A stretch of 43,907 nucleotides of DNA from Oscillospiraceae bacterium (GCA_017461245.1 JAFTYW010000013.1:1-43907); one strand, 5' to 3'; positions 7,963 through 16,569 are shown, numbered from the stretch's first letter. Made by a program: numbers and translations. Notes: generated by a model not told the origin, from the sequence alone.

Positions 7963-8646
7963 ATGAAAAAAGTTTATCAGGGCAAAACAAAGGATGTTTA
8001 TTCACTTGACAACGGCAACGTTCTCCTTAAATTCAAGGACGATTGCACAGGCAAAGACGGCGTTTTCGATCCCGGTGAGAACACTGTAGGTCTTACCATT
8101 GAGGGTATCGGCAAGGCTAACCTTGAAACCTCTATTCATTATTTCGAGCTTCTTAAAAAAGCAGGCATCAAGACCCACTACGTTAGTGCTAACATTGACG
8201 AGGCTACCATGGAGGTTCTTCCCGCAACTGTTTTTGGCAAGGGCCTTGAGGTTATCTGCCGCCTTGTTGCAACAGGCAGCTTTATCCGCAGATACGGCGA
8301 GTACATAGCTGACGGCACAGTTTTAGAGGGCGGATATGTTGAGTGCACCTTAAAGGACGATGCAAAGGGCGATCCCCTTGTTACCTGCGAAGGACTGGCC
8401 GCGCTTAATATTATGACCCCCGAAATGTTTGAGAGCATGAAGGAGCAGACCTTAAAGATTACCAAAATCGTTGCAGATGACTTAAAGTCGATTGGCCTTG
8501 ACCTTTGGGATATCAAGTTTGAGTTTGGCTACAACAACGGCGAGGTTATCCTCATTGACGAGATTGCTTCGGGCAATATGAGAGTTTACAAGGGAAGCGA
8601 AATTGTTGAGCCCGTTGAGCTCACAAAGCTTATTCTTAACAGATAA
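7963..8646 (+). CDS. purC: Phosphoribosylaminoimidazole-succinocarboxamide synthase (SAICAR synthetase)
   Basis: Cytoplasmic purine-biosynthesis enzyme joining CAIR and aspartate with ATP to form SAICAR. The 227-residue product shows the N-terminal ATP loop [15 protein letters not shown], the FKDD substrate segment, [34 protein letters not shown], and the C-terminal [22 protein letters not shown] with GNMRVYKG. It is slightly shorter than the common 235-240. AAAGGAG precedes the ATG. The gene follows tRNA-Ala(CGC) by 59 nt with no clear terminator, so it is probably driven by the tRNA promoter. A small hairpin (arms 7934-7938/7944-7948) abuts the ribosome site. No other pur genes are in the window. 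Confidence 0.96.
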   Translation: MKKVYQGKTKDVYSLDNGNVLLKFKDDCTGKDGVFDPGENTVGLTIEGIGKANLETSIHYFELLKKAGIKTHYVSANIDEATMEVLPATVFGKGLEVICRLVATGSFIRRYGEYIADGTVLEGGYVECTLKDDAKGDPLVTCEGLAALNIMTPEMFESMKEQTLKITKIVADDLKSIGLDLWDIKFEFGYNNGEVILIDEIASGNMRVYKGSEIVEPVELTKLILNR

Positions 8647-8665
8647 ACAAATCTAAATAAAATGT

Positions 8666-8697
8666 AAAGAGCCTGCCGTGCGGCAGGCTCTTTTGAT
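8666..8697. terminator. Bidirectional terminator between purC and the LURP-one gene
   Basis: Arms 8666-8677 and 8682-8693 (AAAGAGCCTGCC/GGCAGGCTCTTT) with loop GTGC, T-rich on the right and A-rich on the left. Serves the convergent genes on either side. Confidence 0.92.
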
Positions 8698-8698
8698 T

Positions 8699-9172
8699 TT
8701 AGTTATCGCGGGAGCATTTTTCGGCATCGATTGCGATGACGAGCATAAGGGCGCAGAGGGCGTCTCTGGGGTCAAGCACCTCGATTTCGTATGTATCGGT
8801 CCAGTTCCAAATCTTTTTGGAAACGCTTGCGACCTGCTGTCCCGAGTGGTTTACAATGCTGTAATCCCACTCAAACCAGTCGCCCTCAACATGCCAGCCG
8901 TTGCAGTCAATATTATATTTAGGCTTAAAAAATGTAAATTCCCTGCTGATACAGCCGACATACTGGTCTCCGAAGTACATTTCAAACTTGGGCATCCATG
9001 TAAATATCTTTTGCTTTACAGTTGCGATCTCGTTTCCCGAGGCGTCGTAGATCTTAAGGCAATGGCCCCAAGAGAGCTGTCCCTTTACTTTATAAAGGGT
9101 TTCGCCTGCCTCACTGAAAATATCATAGCTATCAAACCAGGAAAACATTTTCTGTTTAAAAAGAAGCTTCAT
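8699..9172 (-). CDS. LURP-one-related / YxjI-like protein
   Basis: A 157-residue soluble protein matching the LURP-one-related family (tubby-like C fold), whose bacterial members such as YxjI have no proven function. The repeated beta-hairpin wording is clear: LLFKQKMFSWFDSYDIF, YKVKGQLSWGHCLKIYD, VKQKIFTWMPKFEMYF, EGDWFEWDYSIVN, VSKKIWNWTDTYEIEVLD. It lies 24 nt downstream of pyk on the same strand with only a short spacer carrying a GAGGG ribosome site, so it is probably in the same transcript. A role tied to membranes or phospholipid is suggested for the fold but is unproven here. Confidence 0.88.
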   Translation of the reverse strand: MKLLFKQKMFSWFDSYDIFSEAGETLYKVKGQLSWGHCLKIYDASGNEIATVKQKIFTWMPKFEMYFGDQYVGCISREFTFFKPKYNIDCNGWHVEGDWFEWDYSIVNHSGQQVASVSKKIWNWTDTYEIEVLDPRDALCALMLVIAIDAEKCSRDN

Positions 9173-9196
9173 ATCATTACCCTCTTTTTTTAAAAT

Positions 9197-10609
9197 TTAA
9201 ACCGTTTCAACCTTTATCATATTGGTGTTGCCCGAGGAGCCGTTTATCATTCCGCCGGTTATAACTATTCTATCGCCTTTTTTGAGGCTATATGTTGAAA
9301 CGGCAAGCTTTTTAGCGGTGTAGAACAGAACATCGGTCGAATCGTAAAGCTCGCACTTAACGGGAGTTACCGCCCAGGAAAGCGAAAGCTGGCGCCAGGT
9401 CTTTTCGTCGGTGGTAAGGCCGAGAATATCGGCAGGAGAACGGAAACGCGAAACCATTCGCACAGTCGAGCCGGAAAGCGAGCAGACGGCAATTATCTGC
9501 GCGTCAATGTCTATCGCCATATTGCAGGTTGCGTGGGAAATGGCGTCAACTGTGTTTCTTATATTAAACTCGGAATTTAGGAACATCTTTTTATAGGAAA
9601 TGCTGTTTTCAGCCTGCTCGACAATTTTTGCCATTGTCTGCACGGTAAGCACAGGATATTTACCTGCGGCGGTCTCGCCCGAGAGCATTACAGCGCTTGT
9701 TCCGTCAAAAACGGCGTTTGCAACGTCAGAAATTTCAGCTCTGGTGGGGCGGGCGTTGTGAATCATCGATTCAAGCATTTCGGTTGCGGTAATTACTCGT
9801 TTGCCTAAAAGGCGGCATTCCGAGATAAGCTCCTTCTGAATAGCGGGAACCTCTTCAAAGGGAATCTCAACACCGAGGTCACCGCGGGCGACCATAATTC
9901 CGTCGCACTCCTCACAGATATCTTCAATATTATTTACGCCCGAGCGGTTCTCTATCTTTGCGATAAGGTCAATATTCTCGCCGCCGTTTTCAGAGAGGAT
10001 CTTCTTTATATCAAGCAGATCCTGCTTACAGGAAACAAAGGAGCAGGCGATAAAATCAACATCATTCTGTATGCCGAAGATTATATCCTTTTCATCTTCC
10101 TCGCTTACATATTTCTGCCCTAAGACCTTATTGGGAAAGCTCATACTCTTTTTATCGCGAAGCTCGCCGCCGACTATTGTTTTACAGATAACGTCGGTTT
10201 CGGTAGTATCAACGACCTCAAAAACCAAAAGACCGTTATTGACCTTTATAATGTCAGAGCGCTTCATCTCAGAAGCGATGCCCTTATAGCTTACCGAAAC
10301 ACGCTTATTGCTACCGACAACCTCTTTTGTTGTAAAGGTAAACTCAGCGCCGTCCTCTATCATAACGCTACCGTTTTCAAAGGTTCCTATTCTATACTCG
10401 GGGCCCTTGGTGTCAAGCATAATGGCGATGGGCAGATTAAGGTCTGTTCGCACCTTTTTGATTGTTTCGATCACCTTAAGATGCTGCTCGTGCGTGCCGT
10501 GCGAAAAGTTAAGGCGCGCAACGTTCATTCCCGCCATACAGAGCTCTGCAAGCGTTTTTTCATCGCTGCAGGCAGGGCCTATTGTGCAGATAATTTTTGT
10601 TTTTCTCAT
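9197..10609 (-). CDS. pyk: Pyruvate kinase
   Basis: Cytoplasmic glycolytic enzyme converting phosphoenolpyruvate and ADP to pyruvate and ATP. The 470-residue product has the classic start RKTKIICTIGPA, the NFSHGTHEQH motif, LDTKGPEYRIG, and the substrate/metal region IAKIENRSGVNNIEDI followed by IMVARGDLGVEIPFEEVP. RVITATEMLESMI completes the core, followed by an allosteric C-terminal domain ending VITGGMINGSSGNTNMIKVETV. It lacks the extra PEP-utilising domain that lengthens Bacillus Pyk to ~585. GGAGG precedes the ATG and a promoter is visible at 10646-10674. Confidence 0.97.
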   Translation of the reverse strand: MRKTKIICTIGPACSDEKTLAELCMAGMNVARLNFSHGTHEQHLKVIETIKKVRTDLNLPIAIMLDTKGPEYRIGTFENGSVMIEDGAEFTFTTKEVVGSNKRVSVSYKGIASEMKRSDIIKVNNGLLVFEVVDTTETDVICKTIVGGELRDKKSMSFPNKVLGQKYVSEEDEKDIIFGIQNDVDFIACSFVSCKQDLLDIKKILSENGGENIDLIAKIENRSGVNNIEDICEECDGIMVARGDLGVEIPFEEVPAIQKELISECRLLGKRVITATEMLESMIHNARPTRAEISDVANAVFDGTSAVMLSGETAAGKYPVLTVQTMAKIVEQAENSISYKKMFLNSEFNIRNTVDAISHATCNMAIDIDAQIIAVCSLSGSTVRMVSRFRSPADILGLTTDEKTWRQLSLSWAVTPVKCELYDSTDVLFYTAKKLAVSTYSLKKGDRIVITGGMINGSSGNTNMIKVETV

Positions 10610-10645
10610 ACTATGCCTCCGAGGAAAAATTTTTGCTCATTATAT

Positions 10646-10674
10646 AGTATATCACCTCTTTTTCCCCATTTCAA
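10646..10674 (-). promoter_or_regulatory. Probable promoter of pyk
   Basis: Minus strand TTGAAA (10674-10669), 17-nt spacer, TATACT (10651-10646), about 37 nt before the start codon. Confidence 0.6.
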
Positions 10675-10693
10675 GCAATTTTTATAAGTTACG

Positions 10694-10725
10694 TAAAACA
10701 AAAGAGGACCGTTTTCACGGTCCTC
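10694..10725 (-). terminator. Orphan intrinsic-terminator-like hairpin upstream of the pyk promoter
   Basis: Perfect arms GAGGACCG (10704-10711) and CGGTCCTC (10718-10725). On the minus strand the hairpin is followed by TTTTGTTTT. No gene ending here on the minus strand was found. It lies between the pyk promoter and the divergent DeoR gene. Confidence 0.6.
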
Positions 10726-10823
10726 CTCTGCCCTCTCTTACAACATACAGATGGCATAGTATGAATTTGTAAAAGCGGAAAGTAATTTATGTAAAAATTA
10801 CTTTGCTGTATTTATATATCCGA

Positions 10824-10852
10824 TTGACATAATTGATCGGTTTTTGTATAAT
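10824..10852 (+). promoter_or_regulatory. Consensus promoter of the DeoR-family gene, overlapped by inverted repeats
   Basis: TTGACA (10824-10829), 17-nt spacer, TATAAT (10847-10852). The -35 lies inside a CCGAT...ATCGG dyad (10820-10840). ATTGACATA (10823-10831) recurs inverted as TATGTCAAT at 10875-10883. These are candidate autoregulatory operators. Confidence 0.7.
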
Positions 10853-10944
10853 TAATTATACACTATCAATCAAATATGTCAATGTATGGCTCTAAAATTT
10901 ATAAATGCTCAATTTCGTGCAATCAGAAGGGAGCGAATTTAATC

Positions 10945-11697
10945 GTGATTCGTGAAGAGCGCTTAAGCAGAATTTTAGAAATTCTTACCAAAAACAAGTT
11001 TGCAAGCGTTGAGGACCTAAGCAAGACCCTTTATGTAAGCGAGCCGACCATAAGGCGAGATCTTGCCGAGCTTACTCGCCGCAAGGCTATAATAAGGAGT
11101 CACGGCGGCGCCATGCCCATCCCCGAGAACAACACAGTTATTCCCATTGACTTTCGCAACGGCATTGACCCTAAGGGCAAACTACTTTTGGCAAGAGAGG
11201 CCGCCAAGATGGTAAAAGACGGCGACGTTATCTACATAGACGCCTCCACCACCACCCTTAGAATCGTTGACTTTGTGAGGGAGCGCAAAAACATTATTGT
11301 TATAACAAACAGTATGCAGGTGGCGCACCTACTTAGAAAGTACAACATCACGGGCTACTGCACCGGCGGAATGCTTATTGAAAATTCCCTTGCATTTGCG
11401 GGCTCTTATGCCGAGGCGACCGTTTCAAACTTTAACATAGATATTATGTTTTTCTCAACCTCGGCGGTCACTCATACAGGCTATATTGCGGACTATTCTG
11501 AGATGGAAACAAATTTGAGGCGGGTTGCTATGAAAAATGCTTGCAAGAAGGTCTATTTATGCGACAAGGAAAAGTTTGAGAAAAGCTCGGTTTTCCACGT
11601 GGCGCACCTTAACGATATGGACTGCATTATCACAAACGACAATCTGCCCAAATACCCCTGCAATATCACGGCAAACGTTATAATAGTTAAAGAGTAG
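10945..11697 (+). CDS. DeoR/GlpR-family transcriptional regulator
   Basis: A repressor-type regulator: N-terminal winged helix (REERLSRILEILTKNKFASVEDLSKTLYVSEPTIRRDLAEL) and a C-terminal sugar-phosphate-binding domain (VIYIDASTTTLRIVDFV, VITNSMQVAHLL, FSTSAVTHTGYIADYSE, YLCDKEKF). I chose GTG at 10945 because AAGGGAG lies 11 nt upstream and it gives the family-typical 250 residues. An upstream ATG at 10876 would add 23 residues unlike the family. It is a lone gene between pyk and the liv operon, so its target sugar phosphate is unknown. Inverted repeats at the promoter suggest autoregulation. Confidence 0.9.
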   Translation: MIREERLSRILEILTKNKFASVEDLSKTLYVSEPTIRRDLAELTRRKAIIRSHGGAMPIPENNTVIPIDFRNGIDPKGKLLLAREAAKMVKDGDVIYIDASTTTLRIVDFVRERKNIIVITNSMQVAHLLRKYNITGYCTGGMLIENSLAFAGSYAEATVSNFNIDIMFFSTSAVTHTGYIADYSEMETNLRRVAMKNACKKVYLCDKEKFEKSSVFHVAHLNDMDCIITNDNLPKYPCNITANVIIVKE

Positions 11698-11700
11698 CAA

Positions 11701-11732
11701 AAAAGGCTTCAGCGAACGCTGAAGCCTTTTTA
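11701..11732. terminator. Bidirectional terminator between DeoR gene and liv operon
   Basis: Perfect 14-bp arms 11701-11714 and 11717-11730, with A tract on the left and T tract on the right. Confidence 0.92.
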
Positions 11733-11747
11733 ATGCAAATAAGAATA

Positions 11748-12446
11748 TTAACCGCCGAGGTAAGCTTTCTTAATCTCATCACTACCGAGAAGTTCTTTAC
11801 CCGTTCCCGAAAGGACAAGCCTGCCCGACTCAAGAACGTAAGCTCTGTCAGCAATTTCAAGCGCCATACCAGCGTTCTGCTCAACTAAGAGCACGGTTGT
11901 GCCCATTTCATTCATTTCCTTAATGATGCTGAAAATCTGCTCAACCAGGATAGGCGCAAGACCCATTGAAGGCTCGTCAAGCATCATAAGCTTGGGGCGG
12001 CTCATAAGAGCTCTACCCATTGCAAGCATCTGCTGCTCGCCGCCCGAAAGGGTTCCTGCTATCTGATTTTTACGGTGTTTAAGGCGGGGGAAACGCTCAA
12101 AAACATCCTCAATTCCTGCCTTGACGTTTGAGGGGTCGGTGTAGGCGCCCATCTCAAGATTTTCCATAACGGTCATCTGAAGGAAACAGCGTCTACCCTC
12201 GGGAACGTGAGCAAGGCCCTTAGCAACAAGCTTATGAGCCTCGGTGTGAGAAATATCTTCATCAAGGAAGCTGATGCTGCCCGTTTTTGTTCTGAGCATT
12301 CCCGAAATAGTTTTAAGGGTCGTTGACTTACCTGCGCCGTTTGCGCCGATGAGAGCAACTATCTCTCCCTGCTTAACATCGAGGGAGATTCCCTTAAGGG
12401 CGTGGATCTTGCCGTAATATACATTTATATCGTTTACCTTAAGCAT
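11748..12446 (-). CDS. livF: Branched-chain amino acid ABC transporter, ATP-binding protein LivF
   Basis: Cytoplasmic ATPase subunit of the high-affinity Leu/Ile/Val uptake system. The 232-residue protein has Walker A GANGAGKST, the Q-loop region, the ABC signature LSGGEQQML, Walker B KLMMLDEPSMGLAP, and the terminal H-loop replaced by the usual LivF VEQNAG. It is the last gene of a five-gene minus-strand operon; livG precedes it by 3 nt. Confidence 0.96.
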   Translation of the reverse strand: MLKVNDINVYYGKIHALKGISLDVKQGEIVALIGANGAGKSTTLKTISGMLRTKTGSISFLDEDISHTEAHKLVAKGLAHVPEGRRCFLQMTVMENLEMGAYTDPSNVKAGIEDVFERFPRLKHRKNQIAGTLSGGEQQMLAMGRALMSRPKLMMLDEPSMGLAPILVEQIFSIIKEMNEMGTTVLLVEQNAGMALEIADRAYVLESGRLVLSGTGKELLGSDEIKKAYLGG

Positions 12447-12449
12447 TTC

Positions 12450-13280
12450 TTAGCCCTCCCTCTTCTTTCCGAGGTAAGCTTCGATTACCTTGGGATTTTG
12501 TTTGATCTCATCGGGAGTTCCCTTTGCGATAACTTTACCGTGGTCAAGAACGCAAATTCCCTCGCAGATATTCATAACAAGATTCATATCGTGCTCGATA
12601 AGAAGAACAGCGATATTAAAGGTGTCACGAATTTTGCGGATATTGTTCATAAGCTCTGCAGTTTCAGAGGGGTTCATACCCGCTGCAGGCTCGTCAAGCA
12701 GAACGATTCCTGGGTTTGTTGCAAGAGCGCGCACTATCTCGAGGCGGCGCTGAGCTCCGTAAGGCAGGCTTCCTGCCTCCTCGTAAGCTAGGTCTGCCAT
12801 CTTAAAGAAATCAAGCAGTTCTAGGGCACGGCTCGTATATTCCTTTTCAGACTTTTTAAAGCCAAAGCTATGGGTAAAGTTTGAGATAAGGGACTCCTTA
12901 ACCGAATTGTGAAGGCCGACCTTTACATTGTCGATAACCGACATATCAGAGAAAAGGCGGATATTCTGGAAAGTTCTGGCGATGCCCATACGGTTGACCT
13001 GCGCGGTGCTTTTGCCTGCGGTTGATTTTCCGTCAAGGAGAATTGTTCCGCGAGTGGGGCTGTAAACGTTGGTGAGCAGATTAAATACTGTTGTTTTACC
13101 CGCTCCGTTAGGGCCGATAAGACCTGCAATTTCGGTTCTTCCGACCGCCAAGGTCAAGTCGTCAACGGCGGTAAGTCCGCCAAAGTCAATACCGAGGTGG
13201 TGGGTCTCCAAGATAGGAGTTTTATCAACATCGCGCTCAGGCACGATGCTTTTACTCGGCACCTGTACCATTTTACTCAC
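12450..13280 (-). CDS. livG: Branched-chain amino acid ABC transporter, ATP-binding protein LivG
   Basis: Second ATPase subunit of the Liv complex. It has Walker A GPNGAGKTT, the long LivG insert (NSVKESLISNFTHSFGFKKSEKEYTSRALELL), the signature LPYGAQRRLEIVRAL, Walker B GIVLLDEPAAGMNP, and H-loop IEHDMNLVM. The start is set at GTG 13280 because GGGAGG (13294-13289) lies 8 nt upstream. This gives 276 residues and an 8-nt overlap with the end of livM. A GTG at 13289 would sit inside the ribosome site, and an ATG at 13271 is too far from it. Confidence 0.95.
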   Translation of the reverse strand: MSKMVQVPSKSIVPERDVDKTPILETHHLGIDFGGLTAVDDLTLAVGRTEIAGLIGPNGAGKTTVFNLLTNVYSPTRGTILLDGKSTAGKSTAQVNRMGIARTFQNIRLFSDMSVIDNVKVGLHNSVKESLISNFTHSFGFKKSEKEYTSRALELLDFFKMADLAYEEAGSLPYGAQRRLEIVRALATNPGIVLLDEPAAGMNPSETAELMNNIRKIRDTFNIAVLLIEHDMNLVMNICEGICVLDHGKVIAKGTPDEIKQNPKVIEAYLGKKREG

Positions 13281-14367
13281 TGTCAGCACCTCCCGCCTCT
13301 ACTTTTTTGTTCTTTGATCTAGCAAAGAGGTTTTTAACAAAATCAACGATTTTATCCTTAAGCATTTTTGCACCCGAGCTATTGGTTGCAAGCATAACAA
13401 CGATAAGAACGACTGCATAGATAAGCATTCTGTACTCGCCGAACTCACGGAAGATCTCGGGGAGCATATAAAGAACCGTTGTTGCAACTATAGTGCCGAA
13501 GAATTTGCCCATTCCGCCGAGAACGACGAAAACGAGGATCAAGATCGAGGTGTTGAAATCGAATTTCTTTGCAACGATGCTGGAATAGTTCATAGCGTAC
13601 ATTGCGCCTGCCATTCCTGCTAAAGCAGCCGAGGTTATAAAAGCGATCATCTTATACTTAGTGATGCTGATACCGACAGACTCGGCGGCGATCTGGTTAT
13701 TTCTGATAGCCTTTATTGCACGGCCTGTGCGGCTGTGAACCAAGTTGATTACAACAAAGAGTGTTATCAGAATAAGAATGATTCCCGAAAGGAAGCTTGC
13801 GACCTTGGGGATACCGACAGCACCCTGAGGTCCTTTCAAAATAACTGTTCCGTTGGTCATATGAAGCGATGCAACGTCGGTCATCGAGAAGTGAAGACCT
13901 GCCGCATCAACGCCAACGTAAAGGCAGTTTACAATATTTTTGATGATCTCGCCGAAGGCAAGGGTTACTATAGCAAGATAGTCGCCCTTAAGACGAAGAA
14001 CGGGGATGCCGATTAAAAGGCCCGAAATTCCCGCAAGAACGCCGCCGATGAGAACTCCGAGAACAAGGCGGAGAACATCGGGAGTGCCATTGCCGAGAGA
14101 AACTGCGGCAATTGCTCCGCTGAAAGCGCCGATGCTCATAAAGCCTGCATGACCAAGGCTGAGCTCGCCGAGAACGCCGACGGTAAGGTTTAATGAAATT
14201 GCCATAACGATATAGGCGCAGATGGGAACCAACATTCCGCTGAAGGAATAGCTAAGAGCGCCTGCCTGCTGAAGCGGGAACAGGATCACAAATGCAAGCA
14301 GAATGATACCGTACGTGCTTATAGAGGTGCGGGCATAGTTACTTAAGTTTTTATATTTTTTAAGCAT
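13273..14367 (-). CDS. livM: Branched-chain amino acid ABC transporter, permease LivM
   Basis: Membrane-spanning subunit, 364 residues with about ten hydrophobic segments. It shows LivM landmarks such as AISLNLTVGVLGELSLGHAGFMSIGAFSGA, IGIPVLRLKGDYLAIVTLAFGEII and the coupling segment RTGRAIKAIRNNQIAAESVGI. The C-terminus is basic and Lys-rich (LFARSKNKKVEAGG). The start has GAGGTGAG upstream. It follows livH by 9 nt and overlaps livG. Confidence 0.96.
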   Translation of the reverse strand: MLKKYKNLSNYARTSISTYGIILLAFVILFPLQQAGALSYSFSGMLVPICAYIVMAISLNLTVGVLGELSLGHAGFMSIGAFSGAIAAVSLGNGTPDVLRLVLGVLIGGVLAGISGLLIGIPVLRLKGDYLAIVTLAFGEIIKNIVNCLYVGVDAAGLHFSMTDVASLHMTNGTVILKGPQGAVGIPKVASFLSGIILILITLFVVINLVHSRTGRAIKAIRNNQIAAESVGISITKYKMIAFITSAALAGMAGAMYAMNYSSIVAKKFDFNTSILILVFVVLGGMGKFFGTIVATTVLYMLPEIFREFGEYRMLIYAVVLIVVMLATNSSGAKMLKDKIVDFVKNLFARSKNKKVEAGGADSE

Positions 14368-14376
14368 ATTCTCACC

Positions 14377-15258
14377 TCACACCTTCTCATTGATCTTTTT
14401 GCCGAGAAGACCTGTAGGCTTAACCAGCAAAACAACAATGAGCACTGCAAAAACGATAGCGTCTGCAAGCTCGCTCGAAATATAGGCTCGTCCGAAAATC
14501 TCGATAATTCCGAGCAGAATACCGCCGAGCATAGCGCCGGGGATAGAGCCTATTCCTCCGAAAACGGCCGCAGTAAACGCCTTGATACCGGGCATTGAGC
14601 CTGTTGTGGGAATCAAAATGGGGTAAGCCGAGCAAAGCAGAACGCCCGCAACAGCGGCAAGCGCACTACCGATCGCAAAGGTTACCGAAATGGTTAAATT
14701 AACATTTATACCCATAAGCTCGGCAGCGCCCTTATCCTCAGAAACGGCGCGCATTGCTTTACCCATTTTGCTCTTTTTGATAAATAACGTGAGCGCAATC
14801 ATTATTACGATACAAGCAATAACGGTTACGATAGACTCACTTGTAATGATCAGCTTGCCGCCCGCAAGAGATATAGAATCAAAGCTTACTATCGAGCTGA
14901 AATTCTTAGGAGCGCTTCCCCAGATGAGCAGAGCTGAGTTCTGGAGGAAATAGCTGACGCCGATAGCGGTTATAAGAACTGCAAGCGCAGGGGCTTTTCT
15001 CAAGGGCTTATAAGCAAGTCCCTCGATAATAATACCCAGCGCTGTACAAACGACCATTGCAATTACCACAGAAAGAAGCGGGTTAAGACCCATATATGTA
15101 GTAGCGCAGTAGGATACGTATGCTCCGATCATAATAACATCGCCGTGGGCGAAGTTAAGCATCTTTGCAATACCGTAAACCATTGTGTATCCAAGCGCGA
15201 TAATGGCATAAACGCTACCGAGACTGATTCCATTGATCAGGTTAAAAATAAAAGTCAC
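14377..15258 (-). CDS. livH: Branched-chain amino acid ABC transporter, permease LivH
   Basis: Second permease, 293 residues, beginning with GTG (ribosome site GAGGTG). The first helix LINGISLGSVYAIIALGYTMVYGI and the MLNFAHGDVIMIGAYVSY segment are diagnostic of LivH. The coupling loop is KSKMGKAMRAVSEDKGAAELMGI. About 118 nt separates it from livK, including a strong hairpin at 15285-15324 that could lower expression of livHMGF relative to the binding protein. Confidence 0.96.
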   Translation of the reverse strand: MTFIFNLINGISLGSVYAIIALGYTMVYGIAKMLNFAHGDVIMIGAYVSYCATTYMGLNPLLSVVIAMVVCTALGIIIEGLAYKPLRKAPALAVLITAIGVSYFLQNSALLIWGSAPKNFSSIVSFDSISLAGGKLIITSESIVTVIACIVIMIALTLFIKKSKMGKAMRAVSEDKGAAELMGINVNLTISVTFAIGSALAAVAGVLLCSAYPILIPTTGSMPGIKAFTAAVFGGIGSIPGAMLGGILLGIIEIFGRAYISSELADAIVFAVLIVVLLVKPTGLLGKKINEKV

Positions 15259-15277
15259 GGTTACACCTCAGTTTTCT

Positions 15278-15324
15278 AAAAACGCCGAAATCAGAAGGCA
15301 GGTTTCCCTACCTTCTGGTTTCGG
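15278..15324 (-). terminator. livK-livH intercistronic hairpin (attenuator/stabiliser)
   Basis: 18-nt arms 15285-15302 and 15307-15324 pair with two G-U pairs and loop of 4 nt. On the minus strand they are followed by CGTTTTT. This looks like an intrinsic terminator that is read through, common after periplasmic/lipoprotein binding-protein genes. Confidence 0.7.
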
Positions 15325-15356
15325 ATTAGTTTTTTATTCTTTTGTTAAGGCAGAAA

Positions 15357-16538
15357 TTACATACCTACGTATTCGCCGTTTTCAATTACAACAGCCATAG
15401 GAGCCTTGGAAACCTCGCCGCTCTCGCTCCACTTCATACCTGTACCGGTAAGACCGTCAAAGGTGAAATCGTCAGCGGTGATCTGAGCGCAAAGCTTGTC
15501 ATTAATTTCCTCTGCAGTCATATCCATGGTGATACCCTGAGCCTTGCAAAGCTCATAGAGAGCATACATACAGTCATAAGCATCAGCAGCAAACTGGTTG
15601 GGAACATCGCCGTATTTCTCTTTGTAGTTCTTTACAAAGTTCTGAGTTTTCTCGTCCTCAGCGTCAGCCGAGAAGGGAGTGAGGAGCATAACGCCCTCTG
15701 CAAGAGAGGTGTCAAAGTTCTCAACGGTGAGGATTCCGTCCATACCGTCAACTCCGAAGAACTTGGGAGCATAGTCGATATCCTTAGCCTGCTTTAAGAT
15801 AAGGGAAGCAGGGGTATAATAGATGGGAAGGAATACGAGGTCAGCACCAGCCTGCTTTGCAGCGTTAAGCTGGGTCTTGAAATCGGTTGTTTCATCGGTG
15901 CAGGTTCCTACGCTGACGATCTCGAGGTTACGAGCCTTTGCCTCAGCGTCAAACTTCTGATAGATACCGGTTGAATAGTTATCAGCGTTATTGTAGATAA
16001 CAGCAACCTTGGTTGCAAGCTTCTGCTCGCTGATGTACTGTGCCGAAGCAGTTCCCTGGTTAGGATCAGAGAAGCACATCTGGAATACATTGTCCTTACG
16101 CTCGATAGTGTTACCATCCTCGTCCTTATAACCGCCGATTACGTCGGTAGAAGAAGCAGAAGGAGTGAGAGTAAAGATGTTGTCAGCATTGGTTTCGGTA
16201 GAAACAGCTGTGCAGGGACCCGAAGTAACGGTTCCCATAAGGATCTGCATACCCCAGTCCTTAAGAGTGTTATAAGCGTTGACTGATTTCTCAGCGTCGT
16301 GCTCATCGTCTTCCATCTTGAAGTCAAACTTAATGTCAGAATCAAGAGCGTTAATTTCCTCTACAGCCATCTCTGCTGCATTCTTAACAGCCTGACCGTA
16401 AATTGCAGCGCCACCGGTGATAGGTCCGATTCCGCCTACTCTGATACCTGTCTGCTTCTCTCCGTTACACGAAGCAAAGCAAGCAGCCATCATAACTGCA
16501 GCAACTGCTACTGCGAGAACTTTTTTAAAGTTTTTCAT
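15357..16538 (-). CDS. livK: Branched-chain amino acid ABC transporter, substrate-binding lipoprotein
   Basis: Surface-anchored solute-binding protein of the Liv system (periplasmic-binding fold type I). The 393-residue protein starts with a lipoprotein signal (MKNFKKVLAVAVAAVMMAAC); C20 (MAAC) or C24 (FASC) could be the acylated cysteine. The mature part has IRVGGIGPITGGAAIYGQAVKNA, TSGPCTAVSTE, TLTPSASSTDVIG and FGVDGMDG, typical of the Leu/Ile/Val-binding family (PF13458). AAGGAG precedes the ATG. It is the promoter-proximal gene and is separated from livH by an attenuator-like hairpin. Confidence 0.95.
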   Translation of the reverse strand: MKNFKKVLAVAVAAVMMAACFASCNGEKQTGIRVGGIGPITGGAAIYGQAVKNAAEMAVEEINALDSDIKFDFKMEDDEHDAEKSVNAYNTLKDWGMQILMGTVTSGPCTAVSTETNADNIFTLTPSASSTDVIGGYKDEDGNTIERKDNVFQMCFSDPNQGTASAQYISEQKLATKVAVIYNNADNYSTGIYQKFDAEAKARNLEIVSVGTCTDETTDFKTQLNAAKQAGADLVFLPIYYTPASLILKQAKDIDYAPKFFGVDGMDGILTVENFDTSLAEGVMLLTPFSADAEDEKTQNFVKNYKEKYGDVPNQFAADAYDCMYALYELCKAQGITMDMTAEEINDKLCAQITADDFTFDGLTGTGMKWSESGEVSKAPMAVVIENGEYVGM

Positions 16539-16569
16539 AAGTTTTCTCCTTTGTATAGTTTTTTATCGA

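Noticed and set aside
10876-10944. Upstream ATG start for the DeoR regulator
   Set aside because: The additional 23 residues do not resemble DeoR N-termini; GTG 10945 fits family length and ribosome-site position.
13735-14016. Plus-strand open frame inside livM
   Set aside because: Antisense to a well-matched permease; no start signal.
15278-15324. T-box or other amino-acid riboswitch in the liv operon
   Set aside because: No conserved T-box sequence or specifier loop; only a simple hairpin with a short T run.
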